This document shows positions 10,810-24,029 of a DNA stretch of 64,000 nucleotides, piece after piece. The stretch is from positions 167,513-231,512 of the forward strand of contig KN834790.1 of NCBI GenBank assembly GCA_000827265.1, written 5' to 3'. The DNA is from Collybiopsis luxurians FD-317 M1. Its lineage: Eukaryota > Basidiomycota > Agaricomycetes > Agaricales > Omphalotaceae. Under the pieces are notes generated by a model that did no database searches, was not told where the DNA came from, and saw nothing but the letters and a program-made list of their open reading frames with translations. Positions within the stretch are counted from its first letter, which is position 1; each line of letters opens with the position of its first letter. The position numbers and the translations under genes are program-made.

Positions 10810-12883
10810 TGGAAGCTAGGATAGACATTTACTCTTTAGGGAAAATGTAGTAAATCCATTAGGAATGCTGGAAGCTATGCTTAGCAAGACCATACACATT
10901 GTAAAAAAGAGTAAATTTTGAGGGACATTGATTATCGTTCCATCTCAATACTCTGGAAAGCAAAAGTGCCAAATTTGGAGATCAGGTGCCCATCATGACA
11001 AAGATCCCAATTTGGCCAAACATTGGATTCGGTTTCAATTCAGTTTTAATTTTTCCCAATTATCAATTACTGTGTTCACATACATCATATGTACATCTGG
11101 GACATAAATGTGTCTACCTCAGTTCCCTAGTATTTTCACACTTCCTGAATCCAAGGTCTCCATTGACATTATCCTCCATAAACTGCTTCCATTCTTGGCC
11201 TCCTATTGTGGTCGAGTTTCAGCCATTAGTTGAATATTGTCTGTCTTCGCTTAACATCATATTCGACAGATTAAACACACCGGGAGTTGGTAGATCAATC
11301 ATATGTCAGCATTGGGACTTGGAGAAGGGGTGGTCTTGAAACTTCTGTCATAGAAAGCATGTATAGACAATATTGCTGCATACCAGGGATGGAAATCCAG
11401 AGAATGCTGTCATATTGTGCACTAAAATGGGGATAGAATGGACAATGGGCAGAAAAAGATCATAGATACTTGTTGTGAGGCGTCGGGTAGGGGAGCTATG
11501 TGAAAAGACCAAAAAGCATGGAAATTGTCAAAACATTGTCTAGGAACAGAAATTTGAACCCCAACAAATTATGTTGAATGTTGAACAAGTGACATGTCTA
11601 TAAATTTTTTTGACTCAATCATGGAGAATCAGTTCAACCTCATTCAGATCACATACCTCTATAACCCCATTTGCTCTCTGAACTCCCAAACCCATTCCTC
11701 CTTGCCAATACAATGCATGGGTCATGCAAAGCCACAAGTATCTCTGCAACACATTGGAAGTGAGGAATAGTTGCAAACAATATCAGAGATTGAACGAAAG
11801 ACAGCATGAAAGATGAAATGGTAAGAAGATCCACAGGCATTCATACACAATGTGTTACTCACAGAACAGGCTCATTTGCAGGTTCTAGATTGAAGTCAAT
11901 CAATGCCCTGTGGAGTTCTGTGGTGCAGGGAGAGTGGCAAGAATGGTAAGTTTGCTGAAAGTGTGGTAATACTCATGGAGGTGAGGTTGATGTATCTTCT
12001 GAGAAAGATGTGAATGAGGTAACTGCATTGCAGGGACTGTGATTGACCACTAACTGACAAATACAAATCAAGGCAGCTTAGTCTGAACAAGTGTAAATAT
12101 TACAACTTACTGATTGGTGCAACAATGTTCACAGGAATAGGGAATAACAAATGATGCTAGGGCTAATGTGAACATGAATACTGGAGACACAAGATGTTCA
12201 GCTTGGAATTACAGGCAGCACATATGTAGGATATGAACCTGCATGCAGCTGAATACATGAGTAACCTGCAGCAAAGACTGAGGCCCTAGATTATTTGCCG
12301 AACAGGTGGGTTGACATGCAATGGGAGTTGTTGTCTCAGGCCCAGTTACACTGGATGGTCAGAACACCAAAACTCTGAAACTTCTGAATCATTCCTGCTC
12401 ATAAGTGCACACTCATTCAGTGTAAACTGAGAAAACTATATTTTCAGGAATATACAACTACGGTGGGCACTCAGCCTCACCAAGAAGAGGAGAATGAAGG
12501 GATGTAGCAATAACACAGGGAGAAAAGTTGCAACAAAGAAAAGGGACTACGTAGTGGTTAAGGTCAAGAAGACTTGGTCACCCTGTGATCACAACTGAAA
12601 TTGACAGCCTTGACACCTTTGACATCTTATTCGCATCTCACAGCTCTTCTATACATGATTCAATTCTACAGGTATATGATTTTTGAGGAGTGATCTAACT
12701 TATAAAGGAAGCAATTTAGATTGTATATTTAATAAAATTTAATGGAGCAGGCACGCTAAGTAAGTATGAATGTAGGTGGAACCAACATGCAAAAGTATTC
12801 TGTGGTATTGTCTTCTATGTACAGTCTATGGTCAGACTTAAGAAAATGTACAATGTAGGTTACGCACTGTCTGATATCAATAT
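10810..12883. other. Non-coding stretch, no gene seen
   Basis: About 2 kb of AT-rich sequence with scattered short ORFs of unconvincing composition on both strands (for example 10986-11339 plus and 11896-12090 minus). No domain, tRNA or clear repeat was found. Confidence 0.45.
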
Positions 12884-14313
12884 TTATGATTGAGATTGCT
12901 GCTGTGCTTGAATATCTTGCAGTTCCTGCAGCAGTGTGGCATTATATTCTACCTCTTGATGTAGCCTCTGCTGCTGTTGCTCATGCAGCTGATAGAGCAG
13001 CTTCTTTGGCCATAAGGTCAGCAGAAAGAACTGCAGCATTACTTCACCGGGAACACTGAAGGGAAATAAATAATTTGTTGGATTGATTGTGGACTTCATC
13101 AAGAGTTAGGATCCAATCCATCGTAAGGCATTGAGAGGTGTAATTTGTAAAACTTTCATGCACATTAGGGTGTTGTGCTGTGAGATAGAGCCAGCAACCA
13201 GTTTCTTCCCCCAATCATTCACACTGAGGTCAAAGATAAGATGGGTGAAGAAAATCCAGTCAAGAACAGGACACACTCTTGCAATTATTTTCTCAATCTC
13301 CCAGCGAAACCGTTTGGTTGATTGGACAACATCATCTCTAGTTGCTGGAATAGCTCTATCTTGGATGATAGCTAAGAAATACTGATTCAAAAATAAAAGC
13401 TGACTGAATGAGAGTAAGACATACACCAAGGATGTGAGCCTCAGAAGGCCCCTTTTACATGGCCAAAATTGGGTTCTTTTTGAGAGGGACAAAGCCTTCC
13501 TGGCTTAGTAGGGGAAGATACCACAGATTCAGATGCCATTTGTGAAGAAGAAGCAGGAGATTGTCCTGAAACATTTAAAAATGATCTGATAGATGGGGGT
13601 GAGAGTCCTGGCAAGGGTTCATAGGGTGGACTTGATGATGGAAGAGGACAGTATTTGTTCCCAGAGCCATTGGGAAGATGATTGCCTCCACAAATGAGAA
13701 AGACAGCAGATTGGACATCAGAACTATGGTCCAGATCATCCTGAGCTGTGGGGCATCTTATGACAACTTGAGAAAGAACCTCCGTGGTAGAGGAATTGCC
13801 AGGTGGGTGCCATGTAGGTGTTTGAAAAATGGGAGAGGTTCCAGTGGTGATGGAGCCAATGCTAGTGCTTGGTTCAGCAATACTAGTCAAATTGTGAGGT
13901 GCATTGATGCCTGTAGGGTTGACTGTGACTCCTGCCCCAGTACTCAGGGTCTGCTGAAGCTGTTGAAGCTGTATAAAAGTGGCAAAAGGAGGAACCTCAA
14001 CTCCACTGTGGAGCAGTGACCAATGCTAAAGCAATTGAGTCATTTGATATACCTAGAACATGAGGAAAAGCAAGAAACTACAGCTTACCAGATCTCCATA
14101 TAACTTACTATGAGCACAGTTGGAAAAAGTTAGAAGGGGTGCACCTGGGCACTTTCGACAGTGCCAGGGGTTTCTGTGAGGTGTAGTAGTCTGCTGTCGA
14201 GGTTTTCATGAATACTTAGATGGAGATTTCACAGAAGGCTTTTTAGCTGGAGTATGACCTGAGGTAGCCTTCCTGGGAGAACACTTTCTCAGAATTTTGG
14301 CAGGAGAATGGGC
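12884..14313 (-). pseudogene. Decayed multi-exon hypothetical gene with CxxC zinc-like motif
   Basis: Read on the minus strand, a start codon at 14313 opens a basic N-terminus (AKILRKCSPRKATSG), interrupted by an in-frame TGA near 14205. It continues into a segment with two Cys pairs (WHCRKCPGAPL, then a Cys and His) that resembles a small zinc-binding module, and reaches a good donor (GATCTG/GTAAGC) near 14090. A Ser/Pro/Thr-rich exon follows at about 14020-13441, then hydrophobic and charged exons at 13490-13106 and 13102-12884, the last ending in Gln-rich coil (QQQQRLHQEVEY). The family is not recognised. The TGA stop and CpG-poor context suggest decay. It lies head-to-head with the KDZ region and may be part of that element. 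Confidence 0.4.
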
Positions 14314-14394
14314 CATGATAGGATGTAAATGGTAGTGAGAAATATTTGAAAGAATGAGATCTTTTTATACAATACTGAAGATGATTACTCAGCA

Positions 14395-14955
14395 GTGAAG
14401 GGTCAGAATGAGCTGAAAGCACTCACTAAAGGTGTGTATTCTTCAATGAGGACCCAATTTTGTGACAAAGCAGAGAGCCCTCCACCCCTCTCGTCTTTAT
14501 TGTTGCGATGCAATGAATTCAAACTGGAGGATATTGTTCATCCTGGGCAAAAAGCTGCAGAGGCTGAGCAGCAAAATTTGGTCAGTCCTCACAAGAAACA
14601 ACAAATTCATGGCAATTATGTTTTACAATATACGGGGACCTCCAGGAGTACCATAAAAAAGAATAATTGGTCAGCAACTTCAAAGTCTGCCATAGAGATG
14701 GAACCTATGAGGGGAGTAGATATGCTCCCTTCTATAGAATCAGGCATTGAAGAAGAATTTGATATGTCTCAGAATGCAGGAGTTGGGGGGCCAAGTGCAG
14801 ATGAAGAGGGTGGTTTCTGGGCATATTCTGATGCTGTTCAATGTGAAGCTGTGGGTTTTGTCCAGCTCCACAGTTGCCTATATGCAGTAGAAGGGTGGTT
14901 GAGGGAGACTGGCCAGGGAAATGTGAGTAATAAATCCTATTGGGATCAGAACTAA
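14395..14955 (+). CDS. Hypothetical ORF (186 codons), family not recognised
   Basis: The longest open frame between the decayed minus-strand gene and the KDZ gene. The translation is hydrophilic with an acidic middle (SGIEEEFDMS) and no identifiable domain. It ends about 35 bp before the first recognisable cysteine-cluster exon of the KDZ gene, so it could be an upstream exon of that gene or a chance ORF. An opposing minus-strand frame (15079-14732) overlaps it and cannot be excluded. Confidence 0.3.
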   Translation: MKGQNELKALTKGVYSSMRTQFCDKAESPPPLSSLLLRCNEFKLEDIVHPGQKAAEAEQQNLVSPHKKQQIHGNYVLQYTGTSRSTIKKNNWSATSKSAIEMEPMRGVDMLPSIESGIEEEFDMSQNAGVGGPSADEEGGFWAYSDAVQCEAVGFVQLHSCLYAVEGWLRETGQGNVSNKSYWDQN

Positions 14956-14989
14956 CATTTGATACTGGGATAGCGACACTGGTACCACT

Positions 14990-17543
14990 TTGAATTATCG
15001 GGGGGAATTTCCAATTGCAAATTGGTATGTTTGTGTCCTGCAGGCATTTGGAGCTGCTTCCATAAGTGCTACTATGCACTGTACAAGGATGAGCTGAATA
15101 ATCAAGACTGGCATCAAGTTGAAGAAGGTAAGGATTGATAGGCTCAGGATGCTTGATATCTCATGATGGCTTCATTTATAGGTGAATACCCTGCTGTAAT
15201 TCTCTTTCATAAGGAACCTATGGGATTTCAAAATGATAAATTTATTCACCTTCTTTCTATTGCAAAAACAAATGATACTGTAGGGATATCAAACAGAGCC
15301 ATTGTCAAGTTTGAGGGAACAGTTGGTGGCGAAGGGACATGGAAATGTTCAATGAAAGAAGGGTTTAGCTGTGCACACATCACTGCAGGTCAAAACTACT
15401 TACAAGGCAGCAGTGTGGGGTCAGATAGAAAGCAAAATGATGGTGGCATAGACATATGTGAGATACACTGGTGATTATGGAAGACATACTGATGGATTAA
15501 CTTCTAACTACTAGCTTCAACAAAACAGTTTTCATGGCGATCTTTACAGGCCATTTCCCATCTTCCCATTTTGCCACCAAGATGGTGTATGCTTCCACAA
15601 GAGAAGGAGTTTTATCCATGTCCTTGTCCTGTCTGGGAGTCACCTGCAGCTATAAAATTAGCACCCACAGCATCATGTGCCTGTGTAGATGGAGGGCAGG
15701 CATTTCATGACCCCAGCTGTTCCACAGTTATTCATCAGTGCTTGGTATACACCCTGACACAAGCATTTGCAGTACAAATTGAACTGCAGCCTTGTCCTAG
15801 ATGCCCAGTTGAACACCATTGGTATATTGGACCAGATCTTCAGGATGCTGGTCTTTTCAATTACAATAACTCATCTATTGTCAGCCATGAGTTGTTAAAT
15901 GAGTATATCAGTGCTTTCAGTAGTGCTGAAACACCATTTGAACCTTGGGTTAATCAAATTTCAAGAAGATATGACAAAATGCAATTTGATTCCTTAATTC
16001 CATTTATTAGTGGGGGGCTATTCCATTCAATATGGTTTGCATATGCACATTTTATTCAGTTTGAAGGGGACAAATCCCATCCAAGCTGTGGAATATATCC
16101 AGACAACATAATTTGGGATGGTGTCTCCATAGCCTTTGGTTGCAAACATGTAAATGGAGAGCTACAACCACCCACCTTGGTTGGGAATGATGCAATTCTG
16201 TGTTCAAGCAGGCCATGTCCCCGACAAGAATGGTTGCCTGATGGAAAAATGTGAAAAAAGCTATGAGACTGGTTCTTGGAAGGTTACAAAGGAAGAAGGT
16301 GAAAACTATCAGCAAAATCTTGAAGCCTGTATGCAGTATGCAAATGTTTTGCAGCTAGAACTTTATCCATGGCTGCAGAATCAGAATCCTCATCGCAGGA
16401 AGATGTTCAGCAGACAAGTAGGCCAAGGAGCAGCCACAATTACCCAGTCATTTAAAAACTGGAGTCCACAGAAAGAATATGTAGTTCTCTTTCAAATTGT
16501 TTGTGATTTTCATTTGGCTTATTTTATATGGCAATGAAGTTTGTTGTAGCTATCAGCAGAAGAATCTACTATGAAAACCATGAATAGACCCAATCTTAAT
16601 AAGTTCAAAATTTTCCTCCAGAATCCTATTCCAGAAACTTCTCAAGACTTGCTTGGAATACCTGTGATATATACAATTTTGAGGAATGAGCACTCTAGAG
16701 AGGGGCAGTATGCTCCAGAGACTATAGGAGTATTTGTCTGGATGTGCAAAAGAGCTGAAGATGTTCTGGAGATGCTATTAAAATCAAACAGGGAATCATT
16801 GCCTCTAGCACTACATGGCACACCAGAGATACAGATGACCCCTGAAATTTGGACTTGGGAAAAGGTGTGTTAAACATTCATTGATTAAACTAGATTATTA
16901 ATATCTTTGGAATTAAATACTTAATAAATCACAAACAGGTTGTTTTTATGGCTTGCCACAGATACGGACCTGTCCCCAATATCCAAAGCTCCCCCATGAT
17001 GGAAAAGCAGATGTGACCAAGGAACAATCAGGAAACTGCTGCAAGTATTATGAAACTTACTCCCAGAAGCACTTAACTGGGGGTATCATGGCCTGTTGGT
17101 GTACTCATAGCATTTGCTATGGGTTTCACTGTATCCCAGTAGCAGAGGGGCAGAATGATGTCTTTTCAGCTATGATTACAAGATGGCCAAAAGCCCCCTC
17201 CAGAGTTGTCTATGACTTTGCATGTGCCCTTGGTCCATACTGTTGGACAAGAGAACCAGAATTCTTTGCTGATACCCAGTTCATTATAGATGGATTTCAT
17301 GCACCTGGTCATACAAAATGCTCCCCAGCTGCATTTTTAAAAACATATTCTGCAGTGGATGCTGAACTAATTCACTTGAATTCTAGTGCAGCTGAGTGTG
17401 GAAATAGTGGAATGACTAGGATTTGGAAGTCTGTGAGCTATATGGTGCAAGCTCATGCAATCCTGTACTGCTGAGTTTTCATCTCAGTTTGGAATCGTAC
17501 ACAGATTTTAAATCTTTATAAAAGGGCATCTGAGCTATTATAA
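14990..17543 (+). pseudogene. KDZ (Kyakuja-Dileera-Zisupton) transposase with CxC cysteine cluster, inactivated
   Basis: The order matches CxC-KDZ transposase genes of basidiomycetes. First a cysteine cluster at about 15005-15070 (NCKLVCLCPAGIWSCFHKC). A 54-nt intron (15128-15181) leads into EYPAVILFHKEP and a WKCSMKEGFSCAHI segment. An exon from about 15550 follows (LPILPPRWCMLP), with further Cys pairs (SCACVDGG, CPRCPVEHHWYIGPD) and the conserved GLFNYNN and IIWDGVSIAFGCKHV boxes near 15855 and 16110-16150. The transposase-like core at 16950-17474 contains GLPQIRTCPQYPKL, GGIMACWCTHSICYGFHC, RVVYDFACALGPYC, DTQFIIDGFHAPGHTKC and SAAECGNSG. After ILYC an in-frame TGA (17472-17474) interrupts the conserved continuation VFISVWNRTQ, which runs on to a TAA at 17541-17543. 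Some exon junctions do not splice in phase. The family moves DNA by cut-and-paste; this copy looks dead. Confidence 0.85.
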
Positions 17544-19900
17544 CAGTTTAATGTATGTAGATGGAGGTACTCACACATAGTATGATGATCCATTATCCAT
17601 ACTTGAACCAACAACACTTCCATCTTATATTTTGATTCAGAAATTTACTCCTGTTGTCCTCACTTTTTAGTGGAGTGAAGAATCTCAAAAACTCCTTTGA
17701 CATTCATGTTATTCAGGATAAAGTGAGGGAAATTGAAATCATTCACTGGTAAGATGTATATTAAGACATTTCTCTCTCTTTAGTAGGGTAAACCTATCTC
17801 TTTGTAATGGAAAAACAATTTATTATGCAAAACATTCTATTAAAATGGTAATTTTAGTAGGTGACAATGGATTCAGGTAAGGCTCCAATATGTTAGGATT
17901 AATTACCTATTAAAATTACTATAATGTTATAGCTTCTTCATAATATGTTACTTTCCTATTATGATGAGCAAAAATAGGTTTACCTTAGGAAGAGATAAAT
18001 ATCAACAAAATATATCAATATACATCTTATTGGATCATTTACATCACCCTCACTTCATCCTTGCGCCATCCTGGATGTTATGAATACCAAAGGAGCTGAA
18101 TTTGAATTTTGAGATACTATACCATTTCGAGCAGCTTGGCAGGGGGTTGACCTGTTACCCTCTCGCCGAAGTTCAAATTTTGGCAATTCCTTCCATGACC
18201 TGTGACAATGCCAAAAATTTCCTTATTTGAGGTGAGAAAAACTAAATCTATACATGATTTGCATTCACAGAACAGAGTACTTTACTGGTTAAGACAACAC
18301 ACAATTAGCATCTTTCAAAAGATGAAAATTACCTCAGAAATTTGCTTAAGATGCAAGGACAAGTAACAAAAATTTCGGCACCAATCCATTGAGACCTGGG
18401 ACCACTGTAACATCTCAGCAAAATTGGGAGCTCTGTGACCTGTGACTGCCAAAGTGCTTGAAAAGGTACAGTATTCACTCATTGCTTTTACCCTAGCCCT
18501 TCATATCACTTGATATCATTACTGTAGAGACTTGGATTCAGCTTGCATGCATGCAATGTGTCTGCCTGAATAAAATTGCATCTAGAGCAACCTTCTGTAG
18601 GTTACAGAAAACATTACACATACAGTAAGCCAAAGACATGAGCACAACCAGAAAATCCAGTTAATTATCTATATTAATATGTTATTAATATATTAAAAAC
18701 CTATTACTGTTAATTGCAGGCTTGAGTAATAGTAATATAAGAGGTTGGAGCCTTAGTCATTCAAGATAGATCTTTGACAAAGCTAGCAAGTACATCGGCA
18801 TTGTTCACTGTAAATGCTTCAAGTTATCTATTGGAGCTTGAGAGTTTGCCAGTAACAGGATCAGATGCTCCAGATTCTTGTTCTGGTCACCTACCATCTC
18901 CAAGTCATCCACCAAACTGTACTACAAAGCTATCTACTACAGTTTTCTTGTATGCACTGTATTGAATATATGTGGTGCCTCCAAAACTGAAAGCTCTATA
19001 TTGTTGCTACTAGTTTGCCAATGGCCATATGCGGCTTATGAGCATGAAGTCTCTCTGCTTCTTTCACAATTTAATTGCAAAACAGTGATGAATAGTGGAC
19101 CACTGCTTGATCAACAGTAAAAACAGGATAAAGTTAATGTGTTAGTAGTAGAATGTACATTGACCTGTTTGTGACTGGTCATTGGATGCAGCATGAATTT
19201 TAGGACAGCACTTATGAGAAAAACTCACATCTAGCTAGTACTGGAGGCTCCAATATATTAATCTTATTTAAAACTCATTTTTGGTCAGTAATTCTTTGCA
19301 TCTCATTGGCAGGAGCAACTATGCTGAGGCTACCGGGGCCATACAGGTACTTGAATTCTTCAGAATCTTGGGATCCACTGCAAATCCACTGACAGCTAGC
19401 CATTACTAAATCAGCTTGAAGATGCCATGGATTTCTCAAAGGACACCCAAGAATCTCAAAATTACTTGAGATTTGTATGTATTTCATCAAGCATTATACT
19501 ATTATTAGGAGTGACTAAATATATGTTCTAATATGGAGTCAGCAGGGTGGGTGACTTTTCCTTTGCACACCTTACTCTTCTGCAAGCTCAGCCGAGATAA
19601 GATTTAGGAGTCTCACCTAGATCTGAACCACAGGGAGATTACCTTCTTCAATGAGGAGATGCTTGAGGGCTTCCAGGTCGGAGATGAAAAGTGGAAACAC
19701 AAATGACAAGGTTGAATAGTGCACATTCTTACAATGTAAGTGCTCCAATTCTGAGATGTCCCAAGAAAGGACCAAACTCTGGCAATACCTGCATTGGATA
19801 TTGTACAGTAGGTATTTCCTCTAACACAAGTACAGTGGTAGGTAGGGCAGGCTGCACATCGATGATTTGATTCAGAGTGTAGTCTGCAGGACGTTCCATG
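17544..19900. other. Non-coding stretch, no gene seen
   Basis: AT-rich, CpG-poor sequence after the KDZ gene. It contains T/A-rich runs and a few short ORFs (18774-18965, 19275-19490) without recognisable features. No terminal repeat of the KDZ element could be identified by eye. Confidence 0.45.
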
Positions 19901-20214
19901 TGTCTAAGTGAAGATTTGGGAAAGAGGGAAAGTGAGGTGTACCAGATTGCCGTTATGACGTGATTTGCCTTCCACGGATCAGCGCAAAAATTCAATTCAG
20001 GAACAACCCAATTATCACATGGTATCTACATCGCATCTTCTCTTCCTCCCACCATTCGAAGTCCAAAGTCTGACAGTCAATGTGCTTGACCGATTTTGTC
20101 GTTGGCCTCATCGTCACCTTAACTATATTGTTGTGTACCTATTTGTCCATCAATGAAATACTTCTTTTTTTTTTTTCCTATTTCTGCATGAAAGTTTTGC
20201 ACTACACATTTCTA

Positions 20215-20375
20215 TGCAGGGAAGGGAGTGCTTTGCGAGTGAACCTTGCGAATATGGGAACCTAGCGAGAGAAGGAACCTCACAAATATGATTGCTTAGT
20301 GAGAGAAGGAGCGCAGCGAGAAAAGGAACCTTGCAAATGAGGTAATCAGGAAGAGAAGGAACTTACCGTCAGTAC
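20215..20375. repeat. Short degenerate repeats around GCGAGAGAAGGAACCT
   Basis: Four to five imperfect copies of a 35-45 bp motif containing GAGAGAAGGAACCTTGCRAATATG occur here. CpG dinucleotides become common at about 19.9 kb, so this lies just inside a change of base composition. No coding potential. Confidence 0.6.
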
Positions 20376-20379
20376 CTCG

Positions 20380-22110
20380 AGAGCATGTTTTCTAGAAAGA
20401 AAAGAGGAAAGGTTCATATGTTACCTTCATTTATACTGACATTTAGCATTAGTTCTCATAGAAGAGAAACTTTATTCTGCATTCATGAGGCAAGAAAGGA
20501 AAAAGTCAGGTTATCCGACACTGCAAACTTACGACCAAGAAAACAAATCTTGTGCTTGTTCAGCGACAAGCATGCACGGTACTGACAGCAACCCTTGCTA
20601 AGCAGCTGCTCAACTGAGTGATGTGGACTTCTTGGGACAGCAGTGTGACACACCTTTCCATTGGAGGGTACAGATTCACACACGTATGCCATGGTTTGGT
20701 TCTGTATTCACTCACTGAATACCTAGAAACACACACCTCTCCCAGTTCCCTCTCTGTCATTTGCAAAGAAACCTCAAAAGAAGCAACAATGATGCAGGCC
20801 AATGATTTTGAGCAAGCTGGAATCCAGATGATACATCGCAAGTATTGATCTATGGTACACAGTAAGTCATCAGGAATTATCACCCATTCCATCCTGAATA
20901 TGTCTGAATGAGATTGTTTACTATCTCTCCTAGTCCATTTTTGTGGTTGTCTTGTCTCAGGGTTGGTTTATAATGAAACCTTCTGACTCTGCCGCAACGC
21001 TTTTGTTGATGATTCCTCGGCTGCTTTTTGAGAGGGTTGGTTGCTGCAAGAAACTGATCAAGTGAAGGAATGGTAAGTGCGGTACCCATCTAATACAACA
21101 GCACTGTTGTGCGGTTGAGTTACCTTACCGCCTCCCAAATTGCTCACAGCCCAGTTGTATCACATATGATGTCATGGCACAGATGAATGTCCTCTGTTCA
21201 GTGTTAGGCATAAAGGGAATGGAAGAACATTTATGAGCCTCATGAGGCCCTAGCAAGCAGCAAGCACCAAGTTCCCCTCACCAAGTTCCCCTCACACATT
21301 ACTATGTGTCTATCCCAATGACTGCCACGCTTTTTCATTTAGTAAAGGGAGAATGGCCTAAAGGTGGGTGTACATCTTATCTTGGGGGACTCCAAGTTAT
21401 AAGTCCCTGGAAAAGCATTGCGACACATTAATTACAAGATTTTCACACATCGATCGATGAGAACAAGAGTCAAGGAATGTGAATTGATGGGAGCTGTGGT
21501 AAGCGAATGTATTCAATACTGTCTCGCACACAACTTTAAATCTTCATCCCTTACCTTTCATTCTGCTGACGCACCTTTGATTATACTTTCGGGCCTCATT
21601 CAAGATTTACTCACCATCTCTTTCTGCATCAACACTTCGACATCTTGCGCGGTAGGGTAGCGGGTGATAATTGAGGACGGGTGCTGGATTTAGGTGAGCA
21701 TGGAGTCTTTTTTGTTAATTTTGGGTATTCGAATGAGTTTGCCCACTGGCATAGGGGATATCTTGGGTACTCGAAGAATACATTGAAACAGAACAAGCAT
21801 CTCATCCTCGTCACTTCACCAGTCGCTCCTTTAGGCTCTTTCAGCATTCGAATCCTCAAATTTGGTCTTTTTAGAACCAACCATAATTTCGCCCCTTTGA
21901 CTGCTATGCCCTCCTTTTGTTCAACTATATTTTACCTTCTGGCTACTTGTGTGTTTCTACTCAAAGTAAGTTGGGTCGATTTGACATTAATGAATATGCT
22001 AATGACTATTCGCTGTTTTTCACATTTCTTTTTGCCCACCCTCCTGAAAAGACAAAAACTCTTAATCCTGCTAATATCATCTCTCAAGCGATATATTCCA
22101 AAATCTGGTG
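20380..22110. other. Non-coding or unrecognised stretch
   Basis: Overlapping short ORFs on both strands with no domain or consistent splice pattern. A tract near 21640-21880 has an open frame on each strand, but neither is convincing. No RNA gene was seen. Confidence 0.4.
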
Positions 22111-22411
22111 AGTTTTGGAAGTTTTTTTTTTGTTCGCATTGATTTCTGACAATGGCACAATGTCTCACTCACAGCTCGACTCCACTCAAATAATGAATCC
22201 TTTTCTCAGATACCGGCCCTGGCCTATCCTCAACCTCCACTCTCTCTTTTTATTTCTACACCCGACAATTTTCACTCGTAGAACCCACATATTGAGAGGA
22301 ACGCGTGAAGAGAAGCCTGTGGTTCTTGGTCCTGACAGCCGGCCAGTCCAGCAAGACTTGACTATGACAAATGACACTGCGGGCACCTATGACATTCGAA
22401 GAGCGCATTGA

Positions 22412-23252
22412 GATCCTCTGGTTCTTGGTCCCGATGGCCTGCCTGCTACATGGAAATTGAATATGCCATATGATATACTTTCGGTTCGTGGGCCCAAAGA
22501 CGACGTGGTGAAGCGGCTGCTTGATCTGGGTGTTGTCGTTCCCTACTGCGGCAGATTTCGATTCCATATCCCAGATAGTGAGACTCTTCTAGGATATTGG
22601 GAAGGCATAGCGCTAGGAACATGTTTGACGAAGTACATGCCCCAAAGTCTCGAAAGTTTTCCAGGTCCCGCGAAAGATTATCTGATTGACACCTACTTCA
22701 ACTTGCGGCACTATTGGGCATATACCATGGCCCAGGACCTCGAGAGCTGAAGCAAGATTCCTGTGTGCTTCTGACCCTTGCCCGGACAACATGAACTGGT
22801 CAAATGTTCACATCTAATCCTCGACTCCAAGTTGTCCAAATACTCTATTGTCAGCTCTAAGCGCTATGTTTGCTATATCTACTGGTACTTTGAACCTCCC
22901 TGGACGATGAAAATTGGACAAACGATAGACATTAAAAAGCGAATGTGGGCCTGGCATCTCCTCTGTCCCAACCCTTTACGCATATGGCTAGGTGCAGTTG
23001 TGACCGAGTTCGGGTATGGTGCTGGTACATCCATCTGTTCCCTCTGTTATTTCCTCTCTCATTGTAGATTCAGAAACTTTAATGCACTGGCATGTCAAAA
23101 AGGCTGTTTACAACCGGCCACTCAACCAATGTCTTTCTTGTCACAAAATGCACAGAGAGGTATTTATCGATGTTCAGGGATTGGAACTTACAGACAGGAT
23201 GATTCTACATATCGTACGCCAAGTCGTGCAAGCCTTTTCATCAGAAATTTGA
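22412..23252 (+). pseudogene. T5orf172 / GIY-YIG-superfamily DNA-binding domain gene, broken by TGA stops
   Basis: One plus-strand frame runs from at least 22412 (LVLGPDGLPATWKLN) to 23000, interrupted by TGA at 22748-22750 and 22772-22774; another TGA sits just before 22412 and the same frame continues further upstream. The second half carries the T5orf172 signature: YVCYIYWYFEPPWTMKIGQT then DIKKRMWAWHLLCPNP (KIG..T..I..R pattern). An intron at 22992-23067 (76 nt, GT..AG) shifts to the frame with ETLMHWHVKKAVYNRPL and the closing CLSCHKMHREVF (C-x2-C-x2-HREVF), ending at TGA 23250-23252. The domain is a nuclease-fold-related DNA-binding module common in fungi. All three internal stops are TGA, as expected from CGA to TGA change. 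Splicing around them cannot be fully ruled out. Confidence 0.62.
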
Positions 23253-23259
23253 AGAATTA

Positions 23260-24010
23260 AATTTACAAGAACAAATATATGTGTACCTAGTGGCCGAGTA
23301 GTCAAATTAACACCCTCTCAAAGTAGTACCCATATACAGAGCTTCGGGTTCAACTGAGGATGATATGTGGACATCTAAGTCGGAACGTCAGTTCCATTGG
23401 GCATTGTACAAGTCTCTGTATACGTATTGTGATACCAGAGACAGAGTATATATTTAGAAAGCTCTGAGCCCGATAAGCCATACAGTTGCGCCTGGTTACT
23501 TCACCACCTGCTCGGGACTCGGGACGCGGGAAGAATGGAGTGTCGGAGTTAGAGCTGCTCAAACATACTTTACTTTTGTATTATATTCGGTCCGAAAACT
23601 GGGTCTTGTCAATCATGGCAGATGACTCGCAAAGGCCGGAACATAACAGTTCCCCGACCTCATATTTACTTAATCATCTCGCGACATATTTCATTGTACT
23701 GTAGAAGCGCAGACCGGGGAACTTTGTCCTGCACCATTGGGTTCGATGCCGATCACCTTAGCTTAAATATAAATCAAAGGCGCAGAAGGGGATGCAGAGT
23801 TGATACATTGGTATTTAGGCAATGATAACGTATTTCAGAAAGAACCTACCACTGCGAAGTAATACATTGACAGTAAGTGTGAGCTTCAAGTGAATTCCCT
23901 CAAGTTGTATGAATTTACTATGGTTGTTATAGCTGGAAACTACAATTCCGTAGGTGTTCTCCAGACAAAAGTGTTTAGGGAATGACTGATACTATGATAA
24001 CCCGGAGGAT
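23260..24010. other. Intergenic stretch, no gene seen
   Basis: Separates the T5orf172-like pseudogene from the right minisatellite. Short ORFs (23486-23704, 23622-23825) are overlapping and unconvincing. Confidence 0.45.
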
Positions 24011-24029
24011 TGTACAATTATCTGGTCTG

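Noticed and set aside
18774..19120. Plus-strand ORFs after the KDZ gene as possible extra exons
   Set aside because: Translations do not resemble the KDZ C-terminus and the conserved frame already ends at 17543.
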